Positions 31,097-38,444 of a DNA stretch of 41,107 bases are shown piece by piece. This DNA is from RGIG6353 sp045590615. GTDB taxonomy: Bacteria; Bacillota; Clostridia; Oscillospirales; SIG627. The translations under genes and the position numbers were made by a program. Every line of letters begins with the position of its first letter. The first letter of the stretch is position 1. The notes beneath the pieces were generated by a model. The model was not told the origin of the DNA and did no database searches. It worked only from the letters and a program-made list of their open reading frames with translations. Where the stretch lies: the NCBI GenBank assembly GCA_045590615.1, contig JAZNRH010000003.1, forward strand, positions 1 to 41,107, read 5' to 3'.

Positions 31097-31375
31097 TATA
31101 GCCGAAAAGAGTCGAACTAATGCCGCCGAGAAAATTTCTTTCCGGCATAAATACATCTTTGTCGCTCGGAATACGTAAAGTATTCCCACGCTTCGCAGAT
31201 GCATTTCTGCTCGAAAATTATCTTTCCTCGGTTCGAGGGAAGTTTCAAGGAACGATTTTTGTTTCTTTCAAGGCATTTTTGCGCAGTTATATGTACATAT
31301 TACAAGAAAAAATAACGCCGAAAGGGGCGAAAATCGTCCTCGAAACCGACATGAGTTCGGCTCTTTTCGGCTATA
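31097..31375. mobile_element. MITE-like element with 26-bp terminal inverted repeats
   Basis: 31097-31122 and 31350-31375 are inverted copies matching at 24 of 26 positions (outer sequence TATAGCCGAAAAGAG). Reading the outermost TA as target duplication leaves a 275-bp element (31099-31373) bounded by TAGCCG...CGGCTA, as expected for an IS630/Tc1-mariner-mobilised MITE. It contains no convincing gene; internal hairpins include GGAATAC/GTATTCC (about 31168-31186). It fills most of the 393-bp gap between the TPR and SDR genes, and its right end may supply a weak promoter (TTGCGC-16-TACAAG, 31279-31306) to the SDR. Confidence 0.7.
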
Positions 31376-31395
31376 TAAGTAAGGTGTGGTGAATT

Positions 31396-32220
31396 ATGAG
31401 TAATAACAAAACAATTGTAATAACAGGCGCGAGCGACGGAATCGGTCTTGCCGCGGCGAAAAGTCTGAAGGAGCAGGGGCATAATATAGTGATTGTCGGA
31501 CGTAATCCTCAAAAGACTTTATCCGTTGCAAAGGAGCTTGATGCGCCCTGTCATATTGCCGATTATTCAAGGCTGAGCGACGTTGTAAGACTTGCCGATG
31601 AATTGAAAGCCTATCCCCAAATAGACGTTCTTGCAAATAATGCCGGAGCATTGTTCGACACTCTTTCGATTACGGAGGACGGATTTGAAAGAACCTTTCA
31701 GGTCAACGTACTCTCTGCCTTTTTACTGACGAATATACTCGCTGAAAAGCTGTGTGATAGCAGAGCTACTGTCATACAGACTACCAGCATTGCGGCGAAT
31801 TTCTATCACGATTTCACCCTCGAGGATATAGAAACGAAAAAAAGCTATACCCCGATGAGAGCCTACGCTCATTCAAAGCTTTGTAACGTCATTTTTACAC
31901 GTGAGCTTCATCGTAGGTTTCACTCCAAGGGTATAAATTCAGTAGCCTTTGAGCCCGGCATTTCAAGAAGCAATTTTGCCTCGGAGGGCAATTTTCTTAT
32001 GAAAACCGCCTTTCATTCTCCATTGAAATATCTTTTTACAGTAACACCCGAGGAGAGTGCAAAGAGACTCGTGCGACTCGCTACGGGTGAGGCAGGCGTT
32101 GATTTTATTTCAGGTGAAATATACAGTTATAAAAAGCCGTTTCGGGTTAAGACCGAAAAGGAAAGTGAGTTTTGGGATAAGTGCAAGGATATGACGACAA
32201 AAGGGCTTGCAGAAAATTAA
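31396..32220 (+). CDS. SDR family oxidoreductase (retinol dehydrogenase-like)
   Basis: This is a 274-residue short-chain dehydrogenase. TGASDGIG (10-17) and a basic residue at the second strand end (VGRN) favour NADP. ANNAG is intact, TTSIAAN carries the catalytic serine, and RAYAHSKL provides the Y-x-x-x-K. The segment of about 20 residues before Y (FTLEDIETKKSYTPMRAY) and the C-terminal layout match the retinol dehydrogenase/WWOX-like branch, whose bacterial members have uncertain substrates. GGTGTGGTGA precedes the ATG. The MITE lies directly upstream. Confidence 0.9.
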   Translation: MSNNKTIVITGASDGIGLAAAKSLKEQGHNIVIVGRNPQKTLSVAKELDAPCHIADYSRLSDVVRLADELKAYPQIDVLANNAGALFDTLSITEDGFERTFQVNVLSAFLLTNILAEKLCDSRATVIQTTSIAANFYHDFTLEDIETKKSYTPMRAYAHSKLCNVIFTRELHRRFHSKGINSVAFEPGISRSNFASEGNFLMKTAFHSPLKYLFTVTPEESAKRLVRLATGEAGVDFISGEIYSYKKPFRVKTEKESEFWDKCKDMTTKGLAEN

Positions 32221-32232
32221 AACACAGCAAAA

Positions 32233-32263
32233 ATAGGGATTGACGAAAATCGTCAATCCCTAC
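32233..32263. terminator. Hairpin between convergent SDR and DegT genes
   Basis: TAGGGATTGACGA (32234-32246) pairs perfectly with TCGTCAATCCCTA (32250-32262). The T run follows on the minus strand, so it mainly ends the DegT gene. Confidence 0.82.
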
Positions 32264-32280
32264 GTTATAATCTGTTTATA

Positions 32281-33543
32281 TTACTTTTTGTAAGCTTCGT
32301 ATACCTTCTTAAATGCGTTTGCAACCTCTTCGATGTTCTTGTCTGTCCAGCTTTCAACGGGATAGATAATAAACGTGTCATCGAGATTTTTCTTGATTAC
32401 AGGAAGGTCCTTAAGAGTATATCTCTTGTTTTTGTCGCCCTTATACTCGGGTGCTGCCCAAGGATAACCACTGTCTCCGAATACTCGGCTTTCCTGATAC
32501 CATGCAGTAGTATAGGGAAGAGCTGTGAAATAGTACTTGAAGAGTACTATACCCTCAGCCTCAAGTGCGTTGCAGAAGGTGTCCTTGTCAACTCTTACTG
32601 CATCAGGATTGAAGAGTGTTCTGAGATACCAGAAGGAAGGCTCTGATTTCTCTGAGATAGGAGTGAAACTGATAGCAGGCACATCTGCAAGAGCCTTCTT
32701 GAGCTTGGCAACAACCTCACGACGCTGTGCGGCGATGGGGAACTGCTTTTGAATTTGTACTCTTGCGATAGCAGCGTGTATATCGTCCATATTGTAGTTG
32801 AGAGAAGCGCAAACGTTTCCACTTAAATCACTCACACCGTAGGGCTTACCTCTATCGGCTGCCTGACGTGCTCTGTAGTAGGATTCCTCTGTTCTTGTCC
32901 ATACGAGACCACCCTGACCACCTGCACAGGTATGCTTACCGAACATCATTGAGAAGCCGGACGCATCACCAAACGTACCGATTGCCTTGCCGTTAAATCT
33001 TGTTCCGTGTGCCTGAGCGCAGTCCTCAATTACGTAAAGCCCCTTTTCCTTAGCAAATTCGCAAATTTTCTCGATATCCTCACAGGGCTCACCACCGATG
33101 TGGGCAACTACAATTGCGCTCGTTCTTTCGCTGTACGCCTTCTTTACACCCTCGAAGCTGATATTAAAGCTACCGGGGATTGCATCTGCAATAATGGGAA
33201 TGCAGTTCATCATAACAACAGGCATAAGTCCACCCGGATCGGTAACAGGAGGACAGATAATCTCTGTAAACGGCTGAATGGGCTGTGAGCGAAGAGCAAC
33301 ATAAACCGAGGTAGTACCACTGTTTACGGGCTCAACGTATCCACCACCGAGCATTTTTGCAAATTCCTGACCAAGCAGAGCTCTGTCGGGACCGTTGTAG
33401 CCAGGAGCTACACCCTTTTCAATTGCTTCGTCGAGAATTCTGTTACAAGCAGCTTTTTCCTCTGCGCCAAAATGATGTCTTGCAGGGAATGGAGTCTTGA
33501 TACTCTTTTCGCCACCGTTGATTGCAAGTAATTTTTCTGACAT
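32281..33543 (-). CDS. DegT/DnrJ/EryC1/StrS family PLP-dependent aminotransferase
   Basis: This is a 420-residue protein. VNSGTTSVYVAL (about 73-84) is the phosphate-binding region, IEDCAQAHG (172-180) gives D174 for the pyridine nitrogen, and FGKHTCAGGQGG (201-212) carries the internal aldimine lysine K203. The family transaminates keto-sugars or keto-cyclitols. AGGT lies before the ATG. It is divergent from an AraC-led operon containing a Gfo/Idh dehydrogenase. That combination (dehydrogenase makes ketone, DegT handles the amine) is known in kanosamine and inosamine pathways and may apply here as catabolism or synthesis of an aminosugar. Confidence 0.92.
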   Translation of the reverse strand: MSEKLLAINGGEKSIKTPFPARHHFGAEEKAACNRILDEAIEKGVAPGYNGPDRALLGQEFAKMLGGGYVEPVNSGTTSVYVALRSQPIQPFTEIICPPVTDPGGLMPVVMMNCIPIIADAIPGSFNISFEGVKKAYSERTSAIVVAHIGGEPCEDIEKICEFAKEKGLYVIEDCAQAHGTRFNGKAIGTFGDASGFSMMFGKHTCAGGQGGLVWTRTEESYYRARQAADRGKPYGVSDLSGNVCASLNYNMDDIHAAIARVQIQKQFPIAAQRREVVAKLKKALADVPAISFTPISEKSEPSFWYLRTLFNPDAVRVDKDTFCNALEAEGIVLFKYYFTALPYTTAWYQESRVFGDSGYPWAAPEYKGDKNKRYTLKDLPVIKKNLDDTFIIYPVESWTDKNIEEVANAFKKVYEAYKK

Positions 33544-33595
33544 AAATTTTACCTCACTCTCTTTATAGCTTCAAAATAGTTTTCTTAACAGCTTT

Positions 33596-33624
33596 ATAAT
33601 AAAACAAAGTAGATAATCTGTCAA
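33596..33624 (-). promoter_or_regulatory. Promoter of the DegT gene
   Basis: On the minus strand TTGACA (33619-33624), 17 nt, TATTAT (33596-33601). A CAATGGATT element overlaps the -35 and resembles the inverted repeats in this gap. Confidence 0.7.
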
Positions 33625-33643
33625 TGGATTTTTTTTAGCCCGT

Positions 33644-33744
33644 ATTGGATTATTTTATTATCAATAGCAAAAAAGCCTTGATTTTGGGACAAAAGCTGTC
33701 AAAAAAGCAACGAACGCCGATAAAATTTATCAAAATAATCCAAT
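33644..33744. repeat. 13-bp perfect inverted repeat in the DegT/AraC divergent region
   Basis: ATTGGATTATTTT (33644-33656) is repeated in inverted orientation at 33732-33744, with centres 88 bp apart. This is about eight helical turns, so paired binding with looping is plausible. Confidence 0.6.
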
Positions 33745-33763
33745 GAAATGATTAAAATAGTAC

Positions 33764-33792
33764 TTGCCGAGCAAGAGTAAAGGGTATATAAT
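33764..33792 (+). promoter_or_regulatory. Promoter of the AraC/Gfo/amidohydrolase/M55 operon
   Basis: TTGCCG (33764-33769), 17 nt, TATAAT (33787-33792). The palindrome CTTGC-CGA-GCAAG (33763-33775) covers the -35 and may be an operator. Confidence 0.7.
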
Positions 33793-33819
33793 AATAAAAA
33801 GATAAGGGGGTGCGTTGTA

Positions 33820-34695
33820 ATGTCGGCTATGATGAAGGGCAAACACAGACAAATAATTCAAACGGGAGACAGCTCTCCCTTTACATGTGAGCTCAATTTG
33901 AAGGTTGATGCACGCAATCACTTTAATTTTGCCTGGCACGAGGAAATAGAAATAAAGTATATAGTGTCGGGCTCGATGACGATAAATCTTGGTACGAGGT
34001 CAATTCGTGTCAAAGAGGGAGACGTCGTGGTTATCAACCCCTATGAGTACCACGCCAACGTGCTTCGTGATGACGAAGAGGTGGAGTATCATATCTTATG
34101 TGTAAACCTTTCCCGTATATTTGACAATAACTTATTTGAAAAGACCTACGCTAATGAATTTGATTATGATAGAAAAATCGAAAACCTTATCAGAGATGAC
34201 GAGCTTGTAAAAAGGTACGCGTTGGAATGGTTCGAATCGTATAACAAGGGAGACTATATGCTTTCTCTGGGCTTGTTTTTAGCTTTGTTTTCCACCCTCA
34301 GAGCCCATTTTTTACTTGAAAACGATACCCTCAACAGCCGTAGCTCACGCAACTCGGAAATAATTCATACGGCATTTTCTTATATACACACTCATTTTGA
34401 TGAAAAGATAAAGTTAGAGGACATTGCAAAAAAGTGCTATATCAGCGAGCCTCATTTTTGCAGGGTATTCAAGGAGGTAACGGGGGAGACTCCGATTTCC
34501 TATATAAATAGCTTTAAGATAATGAAGGCAATTTCATTGATGAAAAGCTCGAATATGACCATCAAGCAGGTGGCTGCAGCAGTTGGCTTTGACGATGAAG
34601 CGTATTTTTGCAGATTTTTCAAAAAGCGCACGGGTTATTCCCCGAGAACGTATCTGAAGAATTGTGACAACGAGACAAGTCTGTTTCGTTATTGA
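33820..34695 (+). CDS. AraC family transcriptional regulator with cupin domain
   Basis: This 291-residue protein has a cupin-type N-terminal half (FAWHEEIEIKYIVSG, then VKEGDVVVINPYEYHAN, about residues 35-85) and a C-terminal AraC domain (about 185-285) with two helix-turn-helix units, the second in VGFDDEAYFCRFFKKRTGYSP. GGGGG precedes the ATG. It heads an operon with Gfo/Idh, amidohydrolase and M55 genes and diverges from the DegT gene. It is therefore likely the local activator, perhaps binding the 13-bp inverted repeats upstream. Confidence 0.93.
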   Translation: MSAMMKGKHRQIIQTGDSSPFTCELNLKVDARNHFNFAWHEEIEIKYIVSGSMTINLGTRSIRVKEGDVVVINPYEYHANVLRDDEEVEYHILCVNLSRIFDNNLFEKTYANEFDYDRKIENLIRDDELVKRYALEWFESYNKGDYMLSLGLFLALFSTLRAHFLLENDTLNSRSSRNSEIIHTAFSYIHTHFDEKIKLEDIAKKCYISEPHFCRVFKEVTGETPISYINSFKIMKAISLMKSSNMTIKQVAAAVGFDDEAYFCRFFKKRTGYSPRTYLKNCDNETSLFRY

Positions 34696-34707
34696 GAGGA
34701 GAATTAA

Positions 34708-35733
34708 ATGAAGGCTGTAAGATATGGAATTATTGGCTGTGGCGCAATTTCGGATTGGCACGCCAATGCAATTATCGCAACTGAAAACGCCGTTTTGACG
34801 GGCGTTGCTGACGTGAAATATGAAAACGCAAAAAAATTTGCCGACAGATATTCGGTAAAGTGCTTTGACTCTGTTGCCGAGATGCTTGCCGGCTCGGAAA
34901 TTGATGCCGTTTGCGTATGTACCCCGAGTGGCTTCCACGCCGAAAATGCTCTTCAGTGCATTGAAGCAGGTAAGCACGTGTTGGTAGAAAAGCCCCTTGC
35001 AGTTACCGATGAGGACTGCAAAAAGCTTATTGAAAAAGCGAAGGAAAAGGGCGTATGCGCAGGCGTTATTTCACAGCATCGCTTTTCTCCTGCAATAAGG
35101 GAATTGAAGAAGCTTGTAGAGGACGGAAAGCTCGGTAAGCTCATAACGGGTTATCTTATCAATACCTACTACCGTTCTCAGGAATATTACGACTCAAGTA
35201 GCTGGCGAGGAACGTGGGCGCTCGACGGAGGCTCACTTATGAATCAGGGAATTCACGGAGTTGACGTACTTCTTTACATTATGGGCGAGGTCAAGAGTGT
35301 TTCGGGCTATACCAAAACTCTTGCTCACAATATGGAAGCTGAGGACACCTCGTCTGCAGCGCTCGAATTTGAGAGTGGTGCACTTGCTATTATGCAGAGT
35401 ACAACTGCAATATACAACGGACAGCCAAGACAGCTCAGCGTTTCGGGTACAAAGGGCACAGTTACAATCGTTGGTGACAGTATTCACCTTTGTGACCTCG
35501 AGGATAAGAGCTACGTGCCACAAAACGTTGAAGTAAATATTAATTCGGGTGGCTACGGAGACCCCAAGGCAATAAATAACGACGGACACAATTTTCAGCT
35601 GCAGGACTTTACCAATGCAATACTTGAGGGCAGACAGTCACTCATTCCATTTTTTGAGGGAATGAAAACAGTTGAGGTAATCAACGCAGTTTACAGGTCG
35701 GCAAGAACGGGACAAAAAATAATTCTCGGATAG
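34708..35733 (+). CDS. Gfo/Idh/MocA family oxidoreductase
   Basis: This 341-residue protein has a canonical Rossmann motif GIIGCGAIS (7-15), the family motif VEKPLAV, and GGSLMNQGIHGVDVLL with the catalytic-position histidine. Unlike the pair at 16862, it has the standard GxGxxS loop and is not closely similar to them. AGGAG precedes the ATG 12 nt after the AraC stop. It probably oxidises a hydroxyl of a sugar or cyclitol to a ketone. The amidohydrolase next to it could then act on a ring-opened or lactone intermediate. Confidence 0.93.
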   Translation: MKAVRYGIIGCGAISDWHANAIIATENAVLTGVADVKYENAKKFADRYSVKCFDSVAEMLAGSEIDAVCVCTPSGFHAENALQCIEAGKHVLVEKPLAVTDEDCKKLIEKAKEKGVCAGVISQHRFSPAIRELKKLVEDGKLGKLITGYLINTYYRSQEYYDSSSWRGTWALDGGSLMNQGIHGVDVLLYIMGEVKSVSGYTKTLAHNMEAEDTSSAALEFESGALAIMQSTTAIYNGQPRQLSVSGTKGTVTIVGDSIHLCDLEDKSYVPQNVEVNINSGGYGDPKAINNDGHNFQLQDFTNAILEGRQSLIPFFEGMKTVEVINAVYRSARTGQKIILG

Positions 35734-35749
35734 TAAAAGGAGATTTTTT

Positions 35750-36631
35750 ATGATAATAGACGCTCACAATCATCCCGATTGGTATGGATACGATTTTGAT
35801 GCATTTATAAAAAATATGAATGAATATGGTATTGACAAGACTTGGCTTCTTTCGTGGGAGACCACACAAGACGAGTTTGACCCGAAGTACCTGAAAGTTC
35901 TCCCTGTAAAGAGTAAGGGTACACCCGAAGAGACAATGGCTGTGCCTTTTTCTCATTGTGTCGAATATAAAAAAAGAGCCCCCGAACGTTTTGTACTCGG
36001 CTACGCTCCCGATCCAAGACACATCGGTGCAATTGAACGCCTGAAGGAAGCTATCGACACCTACGGCGTGCAGATTTACGGAGAAGTTAAGTATCGTATG
36101 CTCTATAATAACCCCGATGCAATTGATATGTTCAGATTTTGCGGCGATGCAGGACTCCCCGTAACTCTTCACTTCGATTATCCCGAGGCATCTGTGACGG
36201 GAGAAACATTTCCAAGACGCAATTGGTGGTACGGTGGAAGCATTGACACCCTTGAGGAAATGCTCATCAGCTGTCCCAAAACTAATTTCCTCGGTCATGC
36301 ACCTGGCTTCTGGGCGCATATCTCAAATGACGACCTCGCATATACTGAGGCTTATCCCAAGGGTAGGCTGATACGAGGTGGAGGAATAGAACGACTGCTT
36401 GAAAAGTATCCCAATCTTTATTGTGATATTTCATCTGGCTCAGGACACAATGCACTCAGTCGTGACAAGGAATATACCTGTGAGCTGATAAATAGATTTC
36501 CCGACAGATTTCTTTATGCCCGCGATTATTTTGACAATGTACATCAGGAGCTTATTGAGGAGCTTGGCTTATCGAATGACGTCAAGGAGCTCATTTACCA
36601 CGGCAACGCAGAAAGATTAATCAGTAAATAA
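35750..36631 (+). CDS. Amidohydrolase family metal-dependent TIM-barrel hydrolase
   Basis: This 293-residue protein begins with the metal-binding DAHNH (D4, H6, H8). Further metal-site candidates are the TLHFDYP and LGHAPGFW histidines and the ARDYFDN aspartate, fitting the Amidohydro_2 (PF04909-like) decarboxylase/hydrolase group. There is no signal peptide. AGGAG precedes the ATG, and the gene lies 16 nt after the Gfo/Idh gene. PF04909 members include lactonases acting on sugar lactones and decarboxylases of aromatic acids; a lactonase after a dehydrogenase would be natural. Confidence 0.88.
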   Translation: MIIDAHNHPDWYGYDFDAFIKNMNEYGIDKTWLLSWETTQDEFDPKYLKVLPVKSKGTPEETMAVPFSHCVEYKKRAPERFVLGYAPDPRHIGAIERLKEAIDTYGVQIYGEVKYRMLYNNPDAIDMFRFCGDAGLPVTLHFDYPEASVTGETFPRRNWWYGGSIDTLEEMLISCPKTNFLGHAPGFWAHISNDDLAYTEAYPKGRLIRGGGIERLLEKYPNLYCDISSGSGHNALSRDKEYTCELINRFPDRFLYARDYFDNVHQELIEELGLSNDVKELIYHGNAERLISK

Positions 36632-36646
36632 TTCGGAGATAATAAA

Positions 36647-37423
36647 ATGAACGTTTTTATAATGACTGATTTAGAAGGTATAACAAACGTCAATTCAATA
36701 ACGGCTATTACCGATAAGGACGACTACAGACTTGCTTGTGAGGAGCTGATGAAGGACGTTAACGCAGCCGTTGATGGATATTTTGATGCAGGCGCAGAGC
36801 GTGTATTCGTCTTTGACGGACACGGAGCCGGTGTCAACTTCATCAAGGAAATGCTTGACCCGAGGGCAGAGCAGCTTACTATTGAAAATTGGCAGAGCGT
36901 TATTATCAATAAAGAGGTTGATATCTGTGCCGAAATCGGACTTCACGCAATGGCAGGCACAATCAATGGATTTTTGGATCACACTCAGACGAGCGTTGCG
37001 TGGTTTAGCTATCACGTGAATTCACAGCCTCGTGGCGAGGTGTTTCAAGGAGCAGCCTTTTACGGTGCTTACGATATACCAATGGTTATGGTTTCCGGTG
37101 ACGTTGCAGCCTGCAAGGAGGCAAGGGAGCTTCTTGGCGATATAGCAATTGCCCCCGTAAAAGAGGGAGTAGGAAGAAACAAGGCAGTGTCCCTTCCCAC
37201 CGAAGAGGCAAGAAAAATGATTTATGATGCAGCAAGGGCATCGGTTGGCTTAAAGGACAAAATCAAGCCGTATAAGCTCACTTTGCCGGCAACCGTTGAG
37301 ATTACCTTCACAAGAGCCGACTATTGCGAAAGCTACCTTGAAAAGAAAGAAGCCGAGCGAATAGATGCGCGCACAATCAGAAAGACGGTTGATAAAATAG
37401 TGAATTATCACGATATAATGTAG
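36647..37423 (+). CDS. M55 family D-aminopeptidase-like metallopeptidase (DppA-like)
   Basis: This 258-residue protein has all residues used by Bacillus DppA for its zinc site: D8 and E10 in TDLEG, H59 in FDGHG, H100 in GLHAMAG, and E131 in RGEVFQG. The length matches the family (about 270). DppA cleaves D-amino-acid peptides and forms a decameric cytosolic ring. Here the gene closes an operon of sugar-type enzymes, not a dipeptide transporter operon, so its substrate may be a different amide. A strong terminator follows. Confidence 0.92.
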   Translation: MNVFIMTDLEGITNVNSITAITDKDDYRLACEELMKDVNAAVDGYFDAGAERVFVFDGHGAGVNFIKEMLDPRAEQLTIENWQSVIINKEVDICAEIGLHAMAGTINGFLDHTQTSVAWFSYHVNSQPRGEVFQGAAFYGAYDIPMVMVSGDVAACKEARELLGDIAIAPVKEGVGRNKAVSLPTEEARKMIYDAARASVGLKDKIKPYKLTLPATVEITFTRADYCESYLEKKEAERIDARTIRKTVDKIVNYHDIM

Positions 37424-37432
37424 TGAATGCAG

Positions 37433-37470
37433 ACGAGGGTACGTGAAAATTTCTTACGTACCCTCGTTGA
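37433..37470 (+). terminator. Terminator after the M55 gene
   Basis: ACGAGGGTACGT (37433-37444) pairs perfectly with ACGTACCCTCGT (37456-37467). The following T-tract is weak. Confidence 0.8.
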
Positions 37471-37520
37471 AATTTGTCCGATTTTGTAGTAAAATATAAA
37501 AAAAGACCAAGGAGAGAGAA

Positions 37521-37744
37521 ATGAAAATTTTCCGTGACCTTATATGGATTATGCAGGGAATGATGAAGGCAGACCACAAGTTCTACAAGGAGCACGGCTT
37601 CTACGATTTCCCACAGAAGCAAAAGGGAACGATTTTGAAAATGAAGCTTGTCGGTATGCTAAAATAAAGGCGAAAATGGGTAACGCTATGAACGAGGGGA
37701 TGATTATGCCTTATAAGAAATTATTTGAGGATATGAAAAAATAA
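37521..37744 (+). CDS. Small protein gene split by a -1 frameshift
   Basis: The ATG at 37521 has a strong ribosome binding site (GGAGAGAG) and would give only 48 residues, ending at 37667. The -1 frame, open to 37744, continues with natural-looking sequence (NDFENEACRYAKIKAKMG and a Lys-rich end). The frames meet at AAAGGGA (37622-37628), a canonical X-XXY-YYZ slippery heptamer in the correct zero-frame phase (A AAG GGA). Slippage there gives a 74-residue basic protein starting MKIFRDLIWIMQGMMK. A real or sequencing indel in AAAAGGG is the simpler alternative. I do not recognise the family. Confidence 0.55.
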
Positions 37745-37812
37745 TTAACACTCAGATAACATAAGTGGCAGTTGACAGCATTGTCCTTTTTTGCTTCAGC
37801 AAAAAAATTAAG

Positions 37813-37838
37813 TGTAACCAAAAGAGATGTTTTACGCT
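37813..37838 (+). promoter_or_regulatory. Putative ECF-type (autoregulated) promoter of the sigma factor operon
   Basis: TGTAAC (37813-37818) with the AAC core typical of ECF -35 elements, 16 nt, then CGCT (37835-37838), similar to SigW-type TGAAAC-16-CGTA. A sigma-A-like TATAAT at 37857-37862 lacks a good -35. Confidence 0.45.
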
Positions 37839-37883
37839 TATATTGTTGAAGGACGATATAATTGTATCAGGGAGGGAAAGGCT

Positions 37884-38444
37884 TTGGACGACAATAAAAT
37901 AGTTGGTTTATATCTGTTAAGAGATGAAAGCGCAATTATTCATACTGCTGAAAAATACGGTAAAAGGATAAGGGCGTTGTCGCAAAACATAGTTGCAGAC
38001 TATCAGACTGCCGAGGAATGTGAAAACGATACCTATAACGAGGTGTGGAGGCTTATTCCACCAAACGAGCCGAGAGAGTATCTGTACCCGTTTATTGCAA
38101 GAATTGTGAGGCACATTTCACTTGATTTTTGCAGGAAAAGAAATGCCTTGAAAAGACAGGCGTACATAGTTGATTTGTCAGAGGAGCTCGACGAGTGTAT
38201 TCCCTCGTCTTTTAGCACAGAGGAGGTTATTGACGATATTTTTCTCAAAGAGGCAATAAACGGCTTCCTGAAGGCTCTCGACTCGGAAAAACGAAAAATA
38301 TTTATGCAAAGATATTGGTATCTTGACGAGATTAAAAGCATTGCAAAACGGTTTTCTATGAGCGAGAGCAACGTCAAGGTTATTTTGCATCGCTGCCGTC
38401 AGATGCTTAAAAAATATCTTGAAAAGGAGGGGTATACCGTATGA
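37884..38444 (+). CDS. RNA polymerase ECF-type sigma-70 factor
   Basis: This 186-residue protein contains sigma region 2 (about 20-90, with ENDTYNEVW) and region 4 (about 120-180, with IAKRFSMSESNVKVILHR as the DNA-binding helix-turn-helix). I place the start at TTG 37884: GGAGGG lies eight bases upstream, and the resulting MDDNKIVGLYLLRDE matches the usual N-terminus of such sigma factors. An ATG at 37827 would place the promoter inside the gene. The stop overlaps the next start (ATGA), so the following membrane protein is very likely its co-expressed partner or anti-sigma factor. Confidence 0.9.
   Translation: MDDNKIVGLYLLRDESAIIHTAEKYGKRIRALSQNIVADYQTAEECENDTYNEVWRLIPPNEPREYLYPFIARIVRHISLDFCRKRNALKRQAYIVDLSEELDECIPSSFSTEEVIDDIFLKEAINGFLKALDSEKRKIFMQRYWYLDEIKSIAKRFSMSESNVKVILHRCRQMLKKYLEKEGYTV

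Noticed and set aside
31120..31392. 90-codon plus-strand frame inside the MITE-like element
   Set aside because: No ribosome binding site, no recognisable motif, and most of it is the internal sequence and right inverted repeat of the element.
37544..37744. Independent 66-codon gene starting at 37544
   Set aside because: Its first 25 codons overlap the better initiated frame from 37521 and have no ribosome binding site. The natural-looking part starts only at the AAAGGGA junction.
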